A DNA stretch of 21,800 bases from Larix sibirica (lineage: Eukaryota > Streptophyta > Pinopsida > Pinales > Pinaceae). The position numbers were made by a program, and so were the translations under genes. The notes beneath the pieces are model-generated. The model did no database searches, was not told the origin of the DNA, and saw nothing but the letters and a program-made list of their open reading frames with translations. Below are positions 9,804 through 18,953 of this stretch, piece after piece; positions within the stretch are counted from its first letter, which is position 1; every line of letters starts with the position of its first letter. The DNA is taken from assembly GCA_004151065.3 (NCBI GenBank), contig NWUY0300010123.1, forward strand, positions 58,484 to 80,283. The letters run 5' to 3'.

Positions 9804-10015
9804 TGCTCAAACCTTTGACTTCCTCAAAAATACTTATTTTTAAATAGTAATTATACACTGGTCAAACCTACACTTGGGATAATAAAAACTAATGTTAACA
9901 AAAGATATGAAGTCTTACTGTTGGTTTGGTATCCAGTAATGTATGAAAATGTGGAATAATTAATTGTCCAAAATGTGATTAGTGGTAATCGAATATTCTT
10001 AACCCAAAATGCGAA
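9804..10015 (+). repeat. Direct repeat, right copy (partner at 6092-6305)
   Basis: Same orientation as the left copy and about 3.7 kb away. Similarity ends at AAAATGCGAA, right where composition switches to the CpG-rich leader of the FAM135-like gene. The pair brackets the gypsy remains and the tandem repeats. Confidence 0.65.
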
Positions 10016-10017
10016 GA

Positions 10018-10944
10018 GGGCTGCGCCCATGGTATGTGACTTCAATGGGTGTGTTACCATGTGACTTGCCGCTTCACCTCGAATAAGCGACCTGGAGTCC
10101 TAGACCACACTAAACCCGAGATCCATCCACCTGGAACAAACTTGGAAACAGAAAACGGACATCCTTTTTACACAGGTCCAGCCTGTGTGTCCCGGCTGCA
10201 CAGGACGAAGTCCCAACCTCGTTGAAGAATGGAGTGACCGCCGTAAGGAACATGCGAGAATATCACACACAATCTGGTCGGACCCAATCAAATACATATA
10301 CTGAATCGATAATACCTACGGCCCACAAACCTTTTCTTTTAGTTGTATAGGCAGGTCGAATGTCCAGCTCAGCTTAGCAACCGACAACTCTGAGGGAGCC
10401 ACTCCGCTGTCGGATCTGCCAATCATCGCTCCTCGGAGAATATTTCCGCAACCGTAGCAACGCGGGCGGAAGATGAAGCAGAGACCCCAGGGGCGCCCCA
10501 GTCTCCAGTCCCATTTCCTTTTACGAAATCGAGACCAGACCGAGAAAAGTGGGGAAGAAAGGCAGAAAGGGGCGTCGCTTGACTGACGCGCTATTTCATC
10601 AGCCGAAGCAGAAGGCGAGCAGAAATTAAAAAAGCGGTCCAGCGTTCCGTTCCTCATCATTAGCAGCATATTTCTTTCACCGCGATTTGCAGCCGCAGGC
10701 ATCAAAGAATTGAAAGAAAAAAAAGAAATCCACTGATATCAATCGAAGATCGGTTTCTCTGCAGAATATCGGTTTAATGCATTACGGGCCGATTAATCCC
10801 CGTCGATGCGGATCTTAATGGCACGCAATTGCGTTATGTCGTGGGACCCCTGAGGGGACCTGGTTTGGCCAGGGATGCTTTGTTTTCTGAAAAAGAAGGG
10901 GAGTATATCGGTCCAGTTCAAAATCACCGTATAGTATTATTATT
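10018..10944 (+). promoter_or_regulatory. CpG-rich upstream region and probable 5' leader of the FAM135-like gene
   Basis: Base composition changes abruptly at about 10016 from AT-rich repeat DNA to a mixed, CpG-containing stretch (for example CAACGCGGGCGGAAG near 10458 and GACTGACGCGC near 10581). It continues to the start codon at 10945. No transposon motif is visible. I infer promoter plus 5' untranslated leader. No TATA box or start site can be fixed with confidence, and a 5' UTR intron is possible. A 129-residue - strand frame (10705-10316) lies here but resembles no protein I know and is treated as chance. Confidence 0.4.
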
Positions 10945-11126
10945 ATGTTGCGCCGCTTTAGGTTTTTGATTGGGGTGGATTCTAAGGCTGCAGGTGCCAC
11001 GGCAAAGGCGTTGCCAGCCCCGCCGGAGTCTCGCAGGGCTCAATCCTCGTCCCTCATGTCGGAGGCCGTTCAGGAGATTGCTGTTTACATTCACCGGTTT
11101 CACAATCTTGATCTTTTCCAGCAGGG
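10945..11126 (+). CDS. FAM135-like gene, exon 1 (residues 1-60 plus split Gly61)
   Basis: The ATG at 10945 gives MLRRFRFLIGV, matching the start of plant homologues (M.RR.R.FIG). Residues 12-38 are Ala/Ser/Pro-rich and probably unstructured. From 39 on, SEAVQEIAVYIHRFHNLDLF is the strongly conserved opening of DUF3657. The donor G|GTACGC at 11127 leaves two bases of the Gly codon (phase 2). Confidence 0.87.
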
Positions 11127-14100
11127 GTACGCATGCCATACCCTTCCGGAACAGTAGTTTTATGTGGAGGATTGAAAGGTTTAGAATGTAGGTTTTGGTA
11201 CAATTTAAAAAAAATGTCTATTTTTTTCATGAATTGCATGTACTGGAGGTGAATTTAAGCGGGATTTAAAGAAAATGCGAAAGGTTGCTTAAGTTTCAGA
11301 AGGAAACGGTACAGATCAGGATTTAGCAAAATGAAACTGGATAATGTCTTTTTCATAAACATATATATTCATATGGGACTAATTTAAAGTAAACTATTTA
11401 GAGTCAGTCGAAATAAATTTGATAGTAGTCTACGGCGTAAAATTTAGAGAAATCTAAAGAAAATGATTCAGAGTCTATTTTTCGACCTCTGAATTTAAGC
11501 GAAATTTAAAGAAAACGCGAAACGTTGCTTACATTTCAGAAGGAAACGGCACAGAGCAAGATTTAGCAAAAATGAAACTGGATAATGTTATTTTTATAAA
11601 TAATTTTAATAGTAGTTTAAAGCGTCAAATTTGAAGGAAATGTAAATTGACTATCTTTTCAAAAATGTTGTGGGGGGGAACATTTTTCTGAATATTTTTT
11701 GCAGTCACGTTGTCCGTGGAAACATTTTTCGGAACATTTGCTCAGCCTTTCAAAGTTTTATTTTCGGTGGAGAAATTTATTCAATTGAACTTAGAAGCGG
11801 TTTATACCAGATTTTAGCAAAATGAACTCTATTTTTGGCGGAGATTGATAATAGTTAACTTTAATTGATATGGGTTAGAGCGTGAAGTTTAGCGAAAACC
11901 TAAATCTAGGTGAAAATAAATCGTATAAAAAGGACGATAAATTCAGGTCAAATTGGAAAAAACGATTCAAGTGCAACTCTGCTTCATTTAAATTTAGAAA
12001 GAAGGCGTTTAGTAAACATCTTAGGAAAACGAGATTAAATATTGTTTTGTTCCAATACGGATTCAGGTGCCTCTGCTTCGTTTAAATTTAGAAAGAAGGC
12101 GTTTAGGAGACATTCTAGGAAAATGCAACTAAATATTTTTTGTTTCGATAAAGTTCTAGCATCTTTTATCATCAAAGCCTCGTAAGACCTTACACTCACG
12201 AGTCCACACTACGAGACATTTTGGCTTCCTGTCAACAAACGAGAAATTTAGACATCTTATTCCATTCTTGACTGATTAATTATAAAATTTTAGATATATT
12301 GGGCATTTGTGCGTAGAATGTTGCTTTGTTTACTTAAAAAGCAGGCGGTTATTCTAATTACATGCAGAGGTGATTTGATTTTGTATACGAGGCATAACGA
12401 ATGGGTTTTTTTGCGGGTCTTGGGATTGATCAATTGTTTTCCTTTTGGATATTGGCAGTTGGTATCAAATAAAAGTAAGCATGAGATGGGAGGATTCTGA
12501 AGAAGCTGCTCCTGGCATTCCTGCCCGTGTGGTGCAGTATGAAGGTACATTTTCCCTGTAATCTTTTTGAGTTACCTCAATAGTCGATTATTTTGGGATT
12601 TATTGGTATAAAGGCCATTATCAAGATTCAAGACCATAACTGAGCTAATTTCCAGTAATAATATTACATCTTAATGAATAATACTTTTACGGTTTTACCA
12701 GCATCAACCTCACCAACGAAGTGTTGTTGGAGAATTCTTGTTCATCTGTCTAGCTGAAAGGGAATAGTTACTAGCCTCCAAGGGTACTGCTATGTTATTG
12801 GGATGTAAGCTTGATATAGCAATCTGTGATAAGAGGCCTTAATTCTGTACATTATTTGCTTGCTGAACAGTTTGTTCCACCAAAGCTTTATGAAAATCAA
12901 AATGATTGGAAACACTTGATGGTATGGTCAGTCTCATTTATTTGTGAAGTCAGAACAGCTAGTGATGATACTAGCTTCCTTTCCTTCTATCCTAATGAGA
13001 CTCTTCATGATTTAACTCTTATATATTTTGACTTTCCCCATGGATATCTAGTTCCAACTTCCAGGTAACCCTTTTCTATTTTGTTATGCAGCACCAGGTT
13101 CAGGCTCGGATGATATTGCAGCTTTGTGGAAGATAAATGAAGCTGATCACAGCTTTTGCACTTGTCCTTTTCGAATAAAATTTGCACGCCAGGATGTCCT
13201 CTTGTCAGTGATGGTCTCTTTCAACTTAGCTGTAAAGGTAACGGAGGTGGGTTTTTTGTGGAAGAAGAATAATTCTTTGATTTATGTTTTAAGTTATTCA
13301 GTGCTTTTGCAATTGAATTTTTTTGATCCTCCAGGATTATGTGGGATGGTTAAAAATTTGTATCTAAGCTTTATTTGTGATGGAAAAAAAATTGTATCTA
13401 TTTATTATTAAAAATTCCATGCTAAGGTTATATTCTGTTTGCAGTTTGAGACATCTGCTAATGCTAATTGGACAGAAATGCTGTTCCTGTTCATGTTACA
13501 AGTTTTTGATGCAGATTTTCAGGCCGTCAATAAATGGCTTCCAACTATTTTGATAAAAAATGTCTCTTAGCAATGAACATCATTCTGACTGCACCACTGC
13601 TTTTTTCAGAGATTTTTGACATCTGCTGTCTTATTAAAGTTTGACCTTTTGTACGCCCCCATGCAAGAGGATCTGTAAGTGGCTAATCTAGTTTCTCATC
13701 TACACCAAGAATATTATTTTTCTCTGTTATCAGACTGTTGTTTGCCTTTTGGAGATGCAAACTTTTGTAGGCCAAAATTGAAACAGATACTTAGGAAAGG
13801 AAATATCAATAAATGTAATGAAGGGCCATTTCTAATCATACGAGAGGCTTATTAAAAGAAATAAAAAGAATGCTTTTACTTATACATCTCAGCATACATG
13901 TCCTCTGCAGGTCAGAAGTGCAAAATGCTCTGGACAACTTTTCTGCTTCAGTTCATGAAATTCGTGTCCCTCCCAAGGCTCTTCTAGGACTGCACTCTTA
14001 TTGTCCCCTCCATTTTGACACATTCCATACAGTACTGGTTGATCTAAGCATACATGTGCTTTTTAAAACTGCCTCTGCTGTTTATTCACAGAAAATGTTA

Positions 14101-14302
14101 AGGTTTGTGAACGATAATACACATTCTGCTGCTTTAAGCAATTGTTTGTTTTGGGTATGGATTTGATGAGATTTTGTTATACCTTTGCATAGAAGGCATC
14201 ATATATATATTTTTTCTGAATATAACTCCCTGAACATCAACATTCAGTGAAGGTCATCTATCAGGGAACTTTCACAATGAGTTTGGAGCAACGAGTAATC
14301 AG
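10945..14302 (+). CDS. FAM135-like putative serine esterase family protein, N-terminal part (six exons; gene continues beyond the window)
   Basis: Joining 10945-11126, 12459-12544, 13092-13237, 13610-13674, 13911-14102 and 14248-14302 gives one open frame of 242 residues. Every intron is GT-AG and phases agree (2, 1, 0, 2, 2, then 0 at the last donor). The protein starts MLRRFRFLIGV and carries AVQEIAVYIHRFHNLDLFQQ, GWYQIKVSMRWED, RVVQYEAPGSG, FRIKFARQDVLLSVMVSFNL, LLKFDLLYAPM and IRVPPKALLGLHSYCPLHFD. I recognise these from plant proteins with an N-terminal DUF3657 domain and a C-terminal DUF676 alpha/beta-hydrolase, annotated as putative serine esterases (FAM135 family). Substrate and cell site are not known to me. 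The hydrolase exons with the catalytic Ser are not in the window. No stop or frameshift is seen, so it looks like a live gene. The segment between VSFNLAVK and TSAVLL is a few residues shorter than I expect. Confidence 0.88.
11216..11640 (+). repeat. Tandem duplication in intron 1, period 240 bp
   Basis: GAATTTAAGCG at 11251 and 11491 opens two copies that share AGGTTGCTTA/ACGTTGCTTA, TTTCAGAAGGAAACGG, ATTTAGCAAAA and ATGAAACTGGATAATGT. A further partial copy, GATTTTAGCAAAATGAAC, is near 11812. No coding is seen. It lies in the 1.3 kb first intron. Confidence 0.75.
11964..12155 (+). repeat. Tandem duplication in intron 1, period 96 bp
   Basis: GATTCAAGTGCAACTCTGCT at 11964 and GATTCAGGTGCCTCTGCTTC at 12060 open two copies sharing TTAAATTTAGAAAGAAGGCG and TTTAG. 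The period is a multiple of three only by chance, since the region is intronic. A short + strand frame across the first copy (11882-12085) is treated as spurious. Confidence 0.8.
12459..12544 (+). CDS. FAM135-like gene, exon 2 (residues 62-89)
   Basis: A pyrimidine-rich tract and TTGGCAG precede the exon. It reads WYQIKVSMRWEDSEEAAPGI then PARVVQYE, and ends at AAG|GTACAT. The first base completes Gly61 and the last base opens Ala90. Confidence 0.88.
13092..13237 (+). CDS. FAM135-like gene, exon 3 (residues 90-138)
   Basis: It follows TTATGCAG and reads APGSGSDDIAALWKINEADH, then SFCTCPFRIKFARQDVLLSV and MVSFNLAVK, ending at AAG|GTAACG in phase 0. The segment 'PFRIK.ARQD..L..M.SF' is a conserved core of the family. 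Confidence 0.88.
13610..13674 (+). CDS. FAM135-like gene, exon 4 (residues 139-159 plus split Leu160)
   Basis: It follows TTTTTTCAG and reads RFLTSAVLLKFDLLYAPMQE, then D, with donor CT|GTAAGT. Family members have '.TSA.ILKFEL.YAP' here, so the call is good although the exon is only 65 bp. Confidence 0.82.
13911..14102 (+). CDS. FAM135-like gene, exon 5 (residues 160-223 plus split Ser224)
   Basis: It follows CCTCTGCAG and reads SEVQNALDNFSASVHEIRVP, then PKALLGLHSYCPLHFDTFHT and VLVDLSIHVLF, ending at AAG|GTTTGT. The 'H..R.PPKAL.GLHSYCP.HFD..H.VL.D.S.H' segment is the strongest family signature in the window. Confidence 0.9.
14248..14302 (+). CDS. FAM135-like gene, exon 6 (residues 224-242)
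   Basis: It follows ACATTCAG and completes Ser224, then reads EGHLSGNFHNEFGATSNQ with donor CAG|GTGATG in phase 0. The phase fits exon 5 exactly. The residues are in a poorly conserved linker of the family, so identification rests on splice signals and frame. Confidence 0.65.
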
Positions 14303-15335
14303 GTGATGTTTGAAACTGTTCACTTGTCAATTTTTTTATATTTGTCTCATCCTCAAATCGTCAATGCTGTTTTTAACATCCTCAATTTTATGCTGGAACA
14401 TCTTACTTTGGGTGTCACCCTTTCTTTGCTTTTAGAAGGAAAAGGAAGTTCACTTTTGCTGTTTTCCTTAGGTTTAGCTGCTAGAGCATGATGCTATAAT
14501 ATCTTATGCAATTTAAACCATGGAGAAACTTTACTTGGATTTCTTTTTCCCGTCAAAAATAAATGTTCACATATTTAATGAGTTATTCGGAATATTTTTT
14601 TCTATTACTAAAACTTACAGTTTCCAACTACCAGATTAGTTCTATTTTTCCTACACAAATGTCTACTGACTACATGGCCAAGATGAGTATTCACCTTTTA
14701 CAACAGTTTTCAACTAGTGTAGCATAGCTTGGATGATTTTCACTTTTTTTTTTGTTCTGTTCATTTCCTAACAATCCACCAAATGGATTTCTCTCATAGT
14801 ACCATGCATGCACACTTAGAAGCACTTATATTGGAAAGAAAATGAGAACAAGACCTTGCAACATGGAAAATAAAATAAAGTGAAAAAAAAATATGTCCAG
14901 AAAATTAGCAGGTGCGTAAACACACTACATGGAAACTCACATTTCAAGAACACTCATACAACCATAAAAATTTCATTACAAAGGTGAAGTAGTTTTAGTA
15001 CTATGCTACAACTTCCTTGAGTGACACCTAAGATATTCATATTTAAAATTTAGACTGATCCTCTAACCATGATATTTTCTTATGAAATGTGTGGTGCCAC
15101 ATCAGTACACCCAAATACCTATCAACCTTTCCTTATAAGTACGCATACTTTCATATTAATTTTTGTATTATGACTTTTAGATATTATAGATTCTAAATTA
15201 TCAACTCTCTTAACATTGATGACCACCTGACCATTGTTCCTAAGACACCTCTATAATGGTCATATTTGATAAAAAATTATGCCTTTTTATCTTAAATTAT
15301 CAGCTATCTATTTGAATTACTGCTACTCAATATAC
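14303..15335 (+). other. Start of a very long intron (intron 6), no other gene seen
   Basis: Begins at GTGATG after exon 6. The next conserved block expected in the family was not found on the + strand anywhere to the window end, so the intron appears to be at least 7.5 kb. This first kilobase is T-rich host-like intron sequence without recognised repeats or coding. Confidence 0.5.
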
Positions 15336-15850
15336 TGATAACATACGTAAAAGCATAAGCAACAGAGAGAATAATAATGCACAGTCACATATGAAGACAC
15401 ATAATTTACCCTGGAAACCCCATGCCTCGGGGAAAACCAGCAAACTTGTGTTCTTCTTCTTATTGCAGGGTTTATTCAACTGGTACAATAATCCTTTGTA
15501 CTCAATTCTCCAAATCTGGACACTAGTACCTCTACTCTACTCAAACCCTATCTGCAAACTTCTTGGAAGAACACACTTAGGACTCTCCTCAACCCTAGAT
15601 AGATTCTTGCTATAAATGCCCTATCTTGGCACTCTTGATCACCTAGACTCTTCTCTATTACTCAGAGGGAGACTGACTTGTGATGATTCACAATGACAAA
15701 GACCTCTTACTTTATAGGCCAAATTGCATCCAAATACCGTGGTCAAATGCCGTGGGACACAGAAAACCATGAGCAGATTCAAACTTGGTCAAACCACTTT
15801 TATATTTTGTCTAGAGAATACAACATGGGCACTTCACACATTGCTAGACA
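15336..15850 (-). repeat. Probable copia LTR
   Basis: It contains CTGGAAACCCCATGCCTCGG then GGAAAACCAGCAAAC at 15410-15445, the same hairpin-forming motif as in the other two LTRs. A likely right edge is GCTAGACA at 15850: on the - strand TTGGAGG then TGTCTAGC would be a purine tract and LTR start. The left edge near 15336 (TGATAACAT) is a guess. Copia coding on the - strand starts about 230 bp to the right, which fits a 3' LTR. Two short + strand frames inside are chance. Confidence 0.42.
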
Positions 15851-16306
15851 CCTCCAATGTGAAAGTAACTGCTCGAGCTACACAAACTCTAACAATATTG
15901 GACAAAAACCTAAATATTGTTCTGAATTTTACTAACTTTTTCTTACATAAACATTGTGAATATGTTAGTTGCTTGATTATGAGTTGCATAGTATATGAAC
16001 TCAAGTTCTCTATCCAGCGACACACTTTTAGTTTTGACATCCATTTTGTACACCTTCCAACCAAAATGTGCTTGCGGCTAATGCAGAATTATCACCATCT
16101 TTGACATATCCCTTGGCGACAGGTCTAACCTTTGTCCATGGTGTCATTTGCTTTGTACTTGGTTTTATAAACCAATTTATAAGCTGACCTTTTCTTTTGA
16201 CAAATTAGTAAGTACTCAATTATAATTTCTCATCAAGGCATCATATTCAACTTGTATCACTTTTTGCCAAATCTGCTTTCCATGAGCTTCTTCAAATGTC
16301 TCGAGC

Positions 16307-16618
16307 TCATGAGTGAGTATGCCTGTCAATGCCATATATCTTAGGCAAATCAGGTATTGCTTCATTTTCCAAAGAAGATCTTGTCCTTACTTTATACAGC
16401 CATGGTGACTCATCTAACTTCACATCTTCCAATGTGGGAACAGACCACTTGGGCTTCTCTATCATGGCCTGAAAACTCTTAAGAACTTTAAGACTTTGCA
16501 TCGGATGATTCTTCAACAATACTCCTTCAAATTTGGTATTGGAAGATACTTTAGCCATCTTCCTTTCAAGGGTGATATTGGAAGAATCTTCCATCATCTT
16601 CCTTTCAAGTTCGATCAT
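16307..16618 (-). pseudogene. Copia integrase-RT linker remnant
   Basis: A 103-residue open frame on the - strand contains two related units, ERKMMEDSSNITL and ERKMAKVSSNTKF, and then PKWSVPTLEDVKLDESPW. Its position between the integrase and RT remnants suggests the variable linker of copia pol. It has no catalytic residues. The short internal repeat may reflect a local duplication. I would not treat it as a separate gene. Confidence 0.5.
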
Positions 16619-16878
16619 TGATGTGAACTTGATTAATCATAAATGGTTTGGCTTCTTCAAACACAACACTTCTATTGAGTATGATCTTCTTATTCTTTCA
16701 ATCATATAGGCTTTGTCTTTAATGTAGTGCTATATTCAACAAAGATACATTTTCTGCACTTGTCATCCAACTTTTGTCATGTTTTCAGGAATAAGTGCAT
16801 GTGTGGGACAACTGAAAACCTTAAGATGTTTCACTTGAGGCTTTCTTCCAGACCAAACCTCTTCTGGAGTAATATTTT

Positions 16879-17610
16879 CTAAATGTGGCACAACTTTGAT
16901 TTAGCAAGCAAACTATTGTATTTATTGCCTATCCCTGAAAACTGATGGGAAGACCTTTTTCTCTGATCATGATGCGAGCTGTCTTTGCCACTCCCATTAT
17001 GTTGTGGAGTGTAGGGTATTTTGAATTGTCTTTGAATTGCTTCTGATTTACGGAAGTTGGTGAAATTATTAGAGAATACTTTCCCCATTATATGTTCTGA
17101 GAGCCTTTATTCTATGCCCAATGTACCTTCGACCGTTGCTTTGAATTCTGTAAATACATCGAATGCCTTTTTCTCCAAGCGATTTGGTCTGTGCTGGTCT
17201 GTATATGTCACTATGGATAAGATCTAATACATTCTTTGATTGATCAGTGGTCTTTTCAAAACTTTCACTTTGTTTTTTTGCTTTGAGACATGATTCACAA
17301 ATTCCCTTGTTGCCTTCAAACCTAGGCACTCCTTGAACCTTGCCTTTTTTGTGGAGGTAATCAAGATACACAAATTTCTTTGAATTCTTTAAATACATCG
17401 AATACCTCTGATTTGTGTTGCAAAAGGTACACCTAAATGTTTTCTAGAAAAACCATCAATAAAGTTGTGAAGCAGTTTGTACTTCCAGTGATTTGGTCTG
17501 CATTGGTGTCTATATATCACTATGGATAAGATCTAATACATTCTTTCATTGATCTTTGGTCTTCCCAAAACTCACTTCGTAAATTCAAGTGTCCAAACCT
17601 GCAATGCCAT
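16879..17610 (-). pseudogene. Copia GAG-pre-integrase and integrase, duplicated and broken
   Basis: WHCRFGHLNLR (17609-17577) is the GAG-pre-integrase start. The first integrase copy then runs KNVLDLIHSDI (about 17545) to SEVFDVFKEFK-like text at 17400. A second copy follows with the zinc-binding CESCLKAKKQSESFEKT, KNVLDLIHSDIYRPAQTKSL and FDVFTEFK-like text to 17141, then ALRTYNGE, FSNNFTNFRKSE and IPYTPQHNG (17088-16960). Of the DDE triad, the first Asp (DLIHSD) is kept, the second (normally ALRTDNGGE) is Tyr, and the Glu after PQHNGVAE is lost by frameshift. The first copy lacks the zinc region; the second lacks about 60 bp. The element cannot integrate. Confidence 0.78.
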
Positions 17611-17848
17611 TGAATGTGAAAGGACTTACAATTCCACTATCATAGCCCTTTGGCTTACTGTGGTACATTAAGCTTGCATAGTCCTCTATCTTGTCTTCTA
17701 GTTATAGTAAGTTAGTAACCTTATCATTGATCATGCCTTTGATTAGGCACCACTCTTATGAAACTTGGCCTTCAAGCCTTGTTTTGCCATTCATTGGTTG
17801 ACAAAAGATTATGGATCATCTCAAAAACATACATGTAACATGACATTT

Positions 17849-18076
17849 TTAATGTTGCCAACCTTGATTAGTACATGTCTGAGTTTTTGTCTTGATGCAG
17901 GCTTCCATCCCATACAACAATTTTAGCAAATTTACAATTTTCTTTGTCAAGTTCCTTGAACCACTCCTTTTGGTAGGTATATGCTTTGAAACTTTTACAT
18001 CAATGTACCATACATTTGATGATGCACGTTTAAAGTACAAAGGTTTCTTTATCATTTTCTTCTGGAACATGTGCAC
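17849..18076 (-). pseudogene. Copia protease remnant, catalytic motif lost
   Basis: The frame reads SSNVWYIDVKVSKHIPTKRS and later CKFV-like text and DGSMHQDK-like text after frameshifting. In live copia elements the first segment is 'WY.DSG.S.HM', where DSG is the aspartic protease active site. Here Asp is kept (about 18000) but the following Ser-Gly has become Val-Lys, so the enzyme would be inactive. The gag region expected upstream (right of 18080) was not found. Confidence 0.7.
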
Positions 18077-18080
18077 TTTT

Positions 18081-18953
18081 AGATTTGTTTTCCCAAGCTA
18101 AATCATGCTTTATCTTATGTAGACTTCCCTAACAATAGATGTGGATGGCATCATATTTGCGAGATAGCGCACACCCTCCTGCTTGGTTAGTAGACTTTGA
18201 ACTCCACCAAGTTACAGGCCCACATTGGCCCCTTGTGTGGTGCTTCCCCTCAACCTAAATTGAGCAGGTGGACATCCATTGATAGATTTTTCTCTTCAGC
18301 CTTGGATGTTAAGAGAATTTCGATGCATTGATCCTAGGCTTCTCCCAGGTTCACCCAACTATGCCCTATCATCTCGGGCACTCCCCAAAAGAACATTATA
18401 AGGGTTTGCATTGACTTCTTCACAATAATAGATTATGATAGGGACTTTGTATTCCCTCCTTGACCGGGTTTACTATTTTAGTCCCATTGACCTACTTTTG
18501 TGGTCATTTGTTGGACATTAATAAAATTATCTTATCTTATCTTATCTACTTCTACCTTTATCTCTATCTTTGATATTGAGTATGCTTTTAGGGTTTCCCC
18601 TTTGGGTTCACCCTTTCTCTCACGTGCTTTTCTTTTCTTGTACTTTCATATGTATCTTTTCACCTTTAAGCATTTAAGAGTGTAATCGTGGCACTCCCAT
18701 GGTTCGTCTTTAATTTGTTGTATCTTCTAGTCCCATGGACCCATTCTTTGGTCATTTGCAGACATTAGTAAAATTATTGTATCTTGTAGCAATGTTTTTA
18801 TGTGTCCTCATTTGATACAATGAACACAAACCTTCTCCTTTTTTTGTTAGGTTTAATTATTGTTCCCTTTTTCTATGGTGAATTGTTAGTTTTTCCTTTA
18901 ATTCCAGATCTGACTTACACATTCAACTAATGCTATCTCCAACAATCATAAAC
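18081..18953 (+). other. Unassigned stretch with two related tail-like segments
   Basis: No gene is seen. AGTCCCATTGACC...GGTCATTTG...GACATTAATAAAATTATC at 18480-18530 recurs as AGTCCCATGGACC...GGTCATTTG...GACATTAGTAAAATTAT at 18729-18779, an offset of 249 bp. The first runs into repeated TTATC units (18529-18547). Such text followed by short simple repeats would suit the 3' ends of non-LTR elements on the + strand, but no RT is present, so this is a weak inference. Confidence 0.4.

Larger units (their letters stand above)
16080..18080 (-). mobile_element. Decayed copia element body (protease, integrase, start of RT)
   Basis: On the - strand the order is protease remnant (about 18040-17850), GAG-pre-integrase remnant, integrase with an internal duplication (17610-16880), integrase-RT linker (about 16860-16300) and the start of the reverse transcriptase (about 16190-16090, with VRPVAKGYVKDG matching the usual 'KARLVAKGY.Q..G'). 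The RT core and RNase H are missing: only about 230 bp of other text separate the RT start from the probable LTR at 15850. The copy is therefore internally deleted as well as riddled with stops. It lies in the host gene's intron, antisense to it. Confidence 0.8.

Noticed and set aside
10316-10705. 129-residue open frame on the - strand, the longest in the window
   Set aside because: It lies in the CpG-rich leader of the + strand gene, where stops are rarer, has no familiar motif and no partner exons, and starts and ends without context.
15724-16104. 126-residue + strand frame
   Set aside because: It overlaps the probable copia LTR and the RT-start remnant on the other strand, and its residues look like random translation of AT-rich DNA.
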